Source: Anaerolineae bacterium
GTDB lineage: Bacteria; Chloroflexota; Anaerolineae; J102
Assembly (NCBI GenBank): GCA_027036755.1
Contig: JALWDV010000611.1
Span: forward strand, 1 to 8,760
Direction: 5' to 3'
Length of the DNA: 8,760 nucleotides
Part shown: one piece after another, positions 6,336 to 8,760 of the stretch
Numbering within the stretch: position 1 is the first letter of the stretch
Layout: each line of letters starts with the position of its first letter
Translations under genes and position numbers: made by a program
Notes under the pieces: model-generated
Databases searched by the model: none
Seen by the model: only the letters and a program-made list of their open reading frames with translations
Told to the model about the DNA's origin: nothing

Positions 6336-6443
6336 ACCACGGAGACACGGAGGACACGGAGAAAATAGTGGTAGTTCACAGAGAAATTTCTCTCCAAATC
6401 TCACCTTTTTCTTCCTCCGTGCGCTCTGTGCCTCCGTGGTGAA
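6333..6443. repeat. Palindromic element C, CACGGAG-type intergenic repeat
   Basis: TTCACCACGGAG at 6333-6344 is exactly inverted at 6432-6443, and similarity continues inward through about 30 bases. The left arm holds three CACGGAG units (6338, 6346 and 6355). A perfect palindrome GAGAAATTTCTC sits near the middle (6381-6392). This wording resembles a repeat family widespread between genes in many phyla. Six T follow on the plus strand at 6446-6451. No credible coding sequence is inside; open frames here read through the repeat and have no recognisable content. Confidence 0.7.
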
Positions 6444-6467
6444 GGTTTTTTCAGTACAGCCAGAAAT

Positions 6468-6644
6468 AACTTCCCTTTTTCGTTGCACCACTGGCCGAGT
6501 AAACTCGGGCTCTTTAGGCGCTTCTCGCCTCAAGGTCGCCCTACGGCGACCCCACAACGGGGTTCAAGTAGGCGGCGAAGGCCGCCTTTGAGTCCGTAGG
6601 CCTGAAGAGTCCGACTTCAGTCGGTGAGCGCAAAAACGGAAACT
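6468..6644. repeat. Element D: array of short perfect hairpins with weak terminal inverted repeats
   Basis: Consecutive stem-loops are CCGAGT/ACTCGG (6495-6508), AGGCG/CGCCT (6516-6530), GGTCGCC/GGCGACC with loop CTAC (6534-6551), ACCCC/GGGGT (6549-6563), AGGCGGC/GCCGCCT with loop GAAG (6570-6587), and CCGACT/AGTCGG (6611-6624). CCTACGG (6540-6546) can pair over distance with CCGTAGG (6594-6600). Outer flanks 6468-6489 and 6623-6644 are inverted repeats at 14 of 22 positions, partly owing to T runs, so the boundaries are uncertain. Size and style resemble element B. It lies downstream of the endonuclease gene. The 80 bases from 6645 to 6724 show nothing I can name. Confidence 0.5.
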
Positions 6645-6724
6645 AATTTTTAGACGGTTACTTAGCGACTTTGCATGAGATCAGCTTTTTGGGTTCCGGC
6701 TTGTCCTGGTTGGAAGGTAACGAT

Positions 6725-7447
6725 TTATCGACTCATCTTGACATACGCGGTGATGTGGGCCAGTAACGACGTTGCGAAGGGCATGAAGCCGATCTCGGGG
6801 TTCGGTTCACGAAAAAATCCTTGCAGGCCCCTTTCTTTTTCAGAGAGAATAAGACAAGCGCCGTCATACAATCGTTCGCGCACGAGACGTTGACAAAAGA
6901 GCTCATATCTTCGCGCATAGGACGAATGCTTGAATTCTTCGAACACTTCAAAATGAGGTTCGGTGATCCTGACCGGAGAAGTGGATTTTGGGGATTCCTC
7001 CAACAACATAAACCACCCCAGCCAGGGGCGCATCGATGGCTGGGATTTTCCTTCCCGATAAGCTGTCAAAATATCCACCGCATTGCCCAGGGCCTCCTCG
7101 ATCCTGTTATTGAAGTTGTTGCCAAAGGAAGGCCCCACCTGCGCTTTGAATTCGATGGATGCAAGGAGCATACCCTGATCGACGATAACAATATCCCAGC
7201 TTTTCGTTGGACGAAAATACCCTGGCAGCGTTGTTTTCCTGACATGGATAGATGATGCTGGCAGACCTGTCTCTGAAATCAGCTCCGCAAACAGGGCAAT
7301 GAACCCGTCAAGATGCTTGCCGCCGGTGACGGCGCTTCGATATCCGGCGTCTTTTTCCCCCGTCTGCGCCCCCTGCTGTTGATATTGTCTTTCTCTGGTC
7401 ATCCAGAAGCGTTTCACAGCCTCGGCCAGACGCGCTTGATAATTCAT
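6725..7447 (-). CDS. Type II restriction endonuclease, XhoI/PaeR7I family (predicted CTCGAG)
   Basis: 240 residues, about the length of XhoI and PaeR7I. Family wording is clear: TGGKHLDGF (41-49), LPGYFRPTKSWD (74-85), IEFKAQVGPSFGNNFNNR (98-115), PWLGWFML (141-148) and LVRERLYDGACLILS (188-202). The PD-(D/E)xK catalytic set is probably Asp85, Glu99 and Lys101 (WD, then 13 residues, EFK). Characterised relatives cut CTCGAG between C and T as homodimers; site specificity here is inferred from the family. The ATG at 7447 overlaps the methyltransferase stop (ATGA), with a GAGG ribosome binding site 7 bases upstream, so the partner genes are translationally coupled. The frame is intact and the motifs complete, so it is probably active. 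Confidence 0.9.
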   Translation of the reverse strand: MNYQARLAEAVKRFWMTRERQYQQQGAQTGEKDAGYRSAVTGGKHLDGFIALFAELISETGLPASSIHVRKTTLPGYFRPTKSWDIVIVDQGMLLASIEFKAQVGPSFGNNFNNRIEEALGNAVDILTAYREGKSQPSMRPWLGWFMLLEESPKSTSPVRITEPHFEVFEEFKHSSYARRYELFCQRLVRERLYDGACLILSEKERGLQGFFREPNPEIGFMPFATSLLAHITAYVKMSR

Positions 7448-8457
7448 TGTTGCGCCTCGACGTCGAGTTGGGTTGTGATAACATCGATGTTTGCGAAAAA
7501 TGATGTCGCCACGCGTTGCAATCGGGTGTGAGCGTATTCAAAATATGCAGGATCGATCTCCACGCCGATGGAATTTCGTCCCCATTTCGCAGCGACGACA
7601 TTTGTTGTGCCAGTTCCCATGAAAGGATCCAACACTATATCTCCCACAAAACTAAACATTCGGATCAACCGTTCAGCCAACTCCTCAGGATAAGGCGCTG
7701 GATGATGTCGAGTGGATGCGCCCGTGACGCCCGTCCAAACCTGGTTGAACCAACGCTTATGATTTTCTGCGGAGATGATCGAAAGTAGTCGTGCGGCTCT
7801 GGAGACTTTTCGGTATCCACCGGGCTTGCGTTGCATCAAGATGTATTCAATATCATTTTTTATGATGGCGTTGGGCTCATAAGGCTTCCCCAAGAAACCG
7901 GAGCCGTTTCCCGCCGCCTCGAAAGCTACATTGGATATCTTGTGCCAAATGATCGGAGCAAGATTATCGAAACCAATTTGGCGGCAGCGTTCTTGAATCG
8001 CCGCATGAAATGGAACGACGGTATGTCTGCCTTTGTTTCGCTTTCTTGACAACAAAATATCCCCCACAACACAGACGAGCCTTCCGCCGGGCGTCAGAAC
8101 TCGAAAGCTGTGACGCCACACCTTGTCTAATTCATGCAAAAATTTATCGTAATCGTCAATGTCGCCAAGCTGGCGTTCATTTGGATTGTATTTCTTCAGG
8201 TTCCAATATGGCGGGGATGTGACGATCAGGTGCACCGAATTATCTGGAATGAATGAGAGGCGTCGAGCATCGGCCAGAAAAAGTCGGTGGGTTGTAGGCG
8301 TTTGTGAGGCGGCCAATTCGATGTCGCTCATAATCCGCTGATCTTTTGCCAGACGCGGAATTTCGGTTTGCAAGTTGACGACGTCCTGCAACGAGCGAGG
8401 CAAGTAGCGTTCCAGATCGATTTGTTCCGTCTTTATCTTGAAATCTGTCGTCATCAT
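7444..8457 (-). CDS. DNA methyltransferase, beta class with TSPPYW motif, partner of the XhoI-type endonuclease
   Basis: 337 residues. The target-base motif TSPPYW (80-85) precedes the AdoMet-binding motif DPFMGTGTT (277-285), with YPEELAERLI (256-265, motif X-like) just before it. That order defines the beta class. SPPY is typical of N4-cytosine enzymes, though some beta-class adenine enzymes carry it, so the methylated base is open. The specificity region is probably about 135-250. It should protect the endonuclease's site, predicted CTCGAG. The upstream ATPase gene ends in TAATG overlapping this start. GGAG lies only 2 bases before the first ATG (8457) and 5 before the second (8454), so translation may begin at Met2. 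Sampled composition is lower than upstream: 25 of 60 G+C at 7801-7860. Confidence 0.9.
   Translation of the reverse strand: MMTTDFKIKTEQIDLERYLPRSLQDVVNLQTEIPRLAKDQRIMSDIELAASQTPTTHRLFLADARRLSFIPDNSVHLIVTSPPYWNLKKYNPNERQLGDIDDYDKFLHELDKVWRHSFRVLTPGGRLVCVVGDILLSRKRNKGRHTVVPFHAAIQERCRQIGFDNLAPIIWHKISNVAFEAAGNGSGFLGKPYEPNAIIKNDIEYILMQRKPGGYRKVSRAARLLSIISAENHKRWFNQVWTGVTGASTRHHPAPYPEELAERLIRMFSFVGDIVLDPFMGTGTTNVVAAKWGRNSIGVEIDPAYFEYAHTRLQRVATSFFANIDVITTQLDVEAQQ
7456..7467 (-). promoter_or_regulatory. 12-bp palindrome overlapping the endonuclease RBS
   Basis: CTCGACGTCGAG is a perfect palindrome encoding Leu-Asp-Val-Glu near the end of the methyltransferase. Its 3' end supplies most of the GAGG (7458-7455) that serves the endonuclease start at 7447. 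As RNA it can form CTCG-ACGT-CGAG, partly hiding the RBS. As DNA it could be a dimer operator. Confidence 0.35.
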
Positions 8458-8760
8458 TACTCCAACCGTTTCTTGCGCCCGCCGCCCAGTTGCTGACGGC
8501 TTTTTTCTGCTTCCTGCTGCAGCGCCTCGCCTTGCAGATAGCCCATCTGGCGATAGAAGTCGAGGTCGTAGCGGCGCACCTGCACCACCACGGGCATGGG
8601 CGTGGCGTGGCCCAGGATGAGGGCCTGCTCCTTGCTATCCAACCGGGCCAGCACCTGCCGCAGTTCTTGCCCGCCGCTGACGCCCATGAACACCGCCCGG
8701 ATATCCTCCTCGTTGTCCAGGGCCAGGGTGACCCGGGTGCCGATCTGCGACATGACCTCG
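8457..8760 (-). CDS. C-terminal end of a HerA-like (DUF87) DNA translocase ATPase, N-terminus beyond window
   Basis: The frame is open to the right edge, so the Met at 8753 is internal (EVMSQIGTR) and the gene extends beyond the window. The visible 100 residues match the end of HerA/FtsK-fold ATPases: EVMSQIGTRVTLAL (the SQ.xT-R segment before the last strand), NEEDIRAVF, then LDSKEQALILGHATPMPVVV. A charged tail (EAEKSRQQLGGGRKKRLE) closes it. Walker A and B lie off the edge. HerA proteins are hexameric DNA pumps, paired with NurA nuclease in end processing or with nuclease/Sir2 partners in phage defence; which applies here cannot be told. It ends TAATG on the methyltransferase start. Composition is high (41 of 60 G+C at 8581-8640). 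Confidence 0.75.
   Translation of the reverse strand, partial: EVMSQIGTRVTLALDNEEDIRAVFMGVSGGQELRQVLARLDSKEQALILGHATPMPVVVQVRRYDLDFYRQMGYLQGEALQQEAEKSRQQLGGGRKKRLE

Noticed and set aside
6432..6451. Intrinsic terminator: right arm of element C followed by six T on the plus strand
   Set aside because: No plus-strand gene lies upstream to be terminated, and the stem would have to span the whole 111-base element.
6243..6557. Minus-strand open frame of 104 codons
   Set aside because: It reads through elements C and D; its sequence is the translated repeat (for example the TTEAQSARRK stretch), a common false ORF.
6555..6600. tRNA gene suggested by GGTTCAAG (T-loop-like)
   Set aside because: No acceptor stem or anticodon arm can be drawn around it; the bases belong to the hairpin array.
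6490..6625. CRISPR array or integron attC-like sites
   Set aside because: The hairpins differ in sequence and spacing, with no direct repeats and spacers, and no integrase or cas gene is present.
8457..8753. A complete 98-residue gene starting at 8753
   Set aside because: The frame stays open to the window edge, and the Met falls inside a HerA-type SQIGTR segment (EVMSQIGTR), so it is the end of a larger gene.

Overview
The window looks like a chromosomal stretch of a Chloroflexota bacterium (Anaerolineae or Caldilineae type). This is inferred from Thr/Pro-rich 'TPTPT' linkers in a secreted protein, a free-standing threonyl-tRNA editing domain, a cNMP-domain/bacterial-PH membrane protein, and intergenic gaps packed with short palindromic repeats. 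No rRNA, tRNA, CRISPR array or transposase gene was seen.

Layout. (1) Positions 1-2246, minus strand: a large secreted right-handed beta-helix protein with a DNRLRE-type C-terminal domain, running off the left edge. (2) 2247-2463: divergent intergenic region with a possible extended -10 promoter and a short leader ORF. (3) 2464-4911, plus strand: an 815-residue membrane protein with three cyclic-nucleotide-binding-like domains followed by a duplicated unit of two membrane helices plus a bacterial PH domain. (4) 4912-5264: convergent gap filled by two palindromic elements, A and B. (5) 5265-6229, minus: a tightly coupled pair, a helical repeat protein followed by a free-standing archaeal-type ThrRS editing domain. 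(6) 6230-6724: gap filled by a CACGGAG-type repeat (C) and an array of small hairpins (D). (7) 6725-8760, minus: three overlapping genes, namely the C-terminal end of a HerA-like ATPase, a beta-class TSPPY DNA methyltransferase and a XhoI/PaeR7I-family restriction endonuclease.

How the genes work together. The right-hand block is a type II restriction-modification system predicted to act at CTCGAG. It is translationally chained (TAATG, then ATGA) to a HerA-family DNA-translocating ATPase, so defence and DNA processing may share a transcript. Sampled base composition falls from the ATPase into the methyltransferase, which suggests the R-M pair was inserted behind an older gene. At two minus-strand junctions (5673-5687 and 7456-7467) the likely ribosome binding site of the downstream gene lies inside a palindrome, which would favour translation coupled to the upstream gene.

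The most unusual items are the free-standing editing domain with substituted active-site positions; the three cNMP domains, none of which keeps a complete phosphate-binding cassette; and element B, which can fold into a compact three-way junction between terminal inverted repeats. All functions are predicted from sequence alone.
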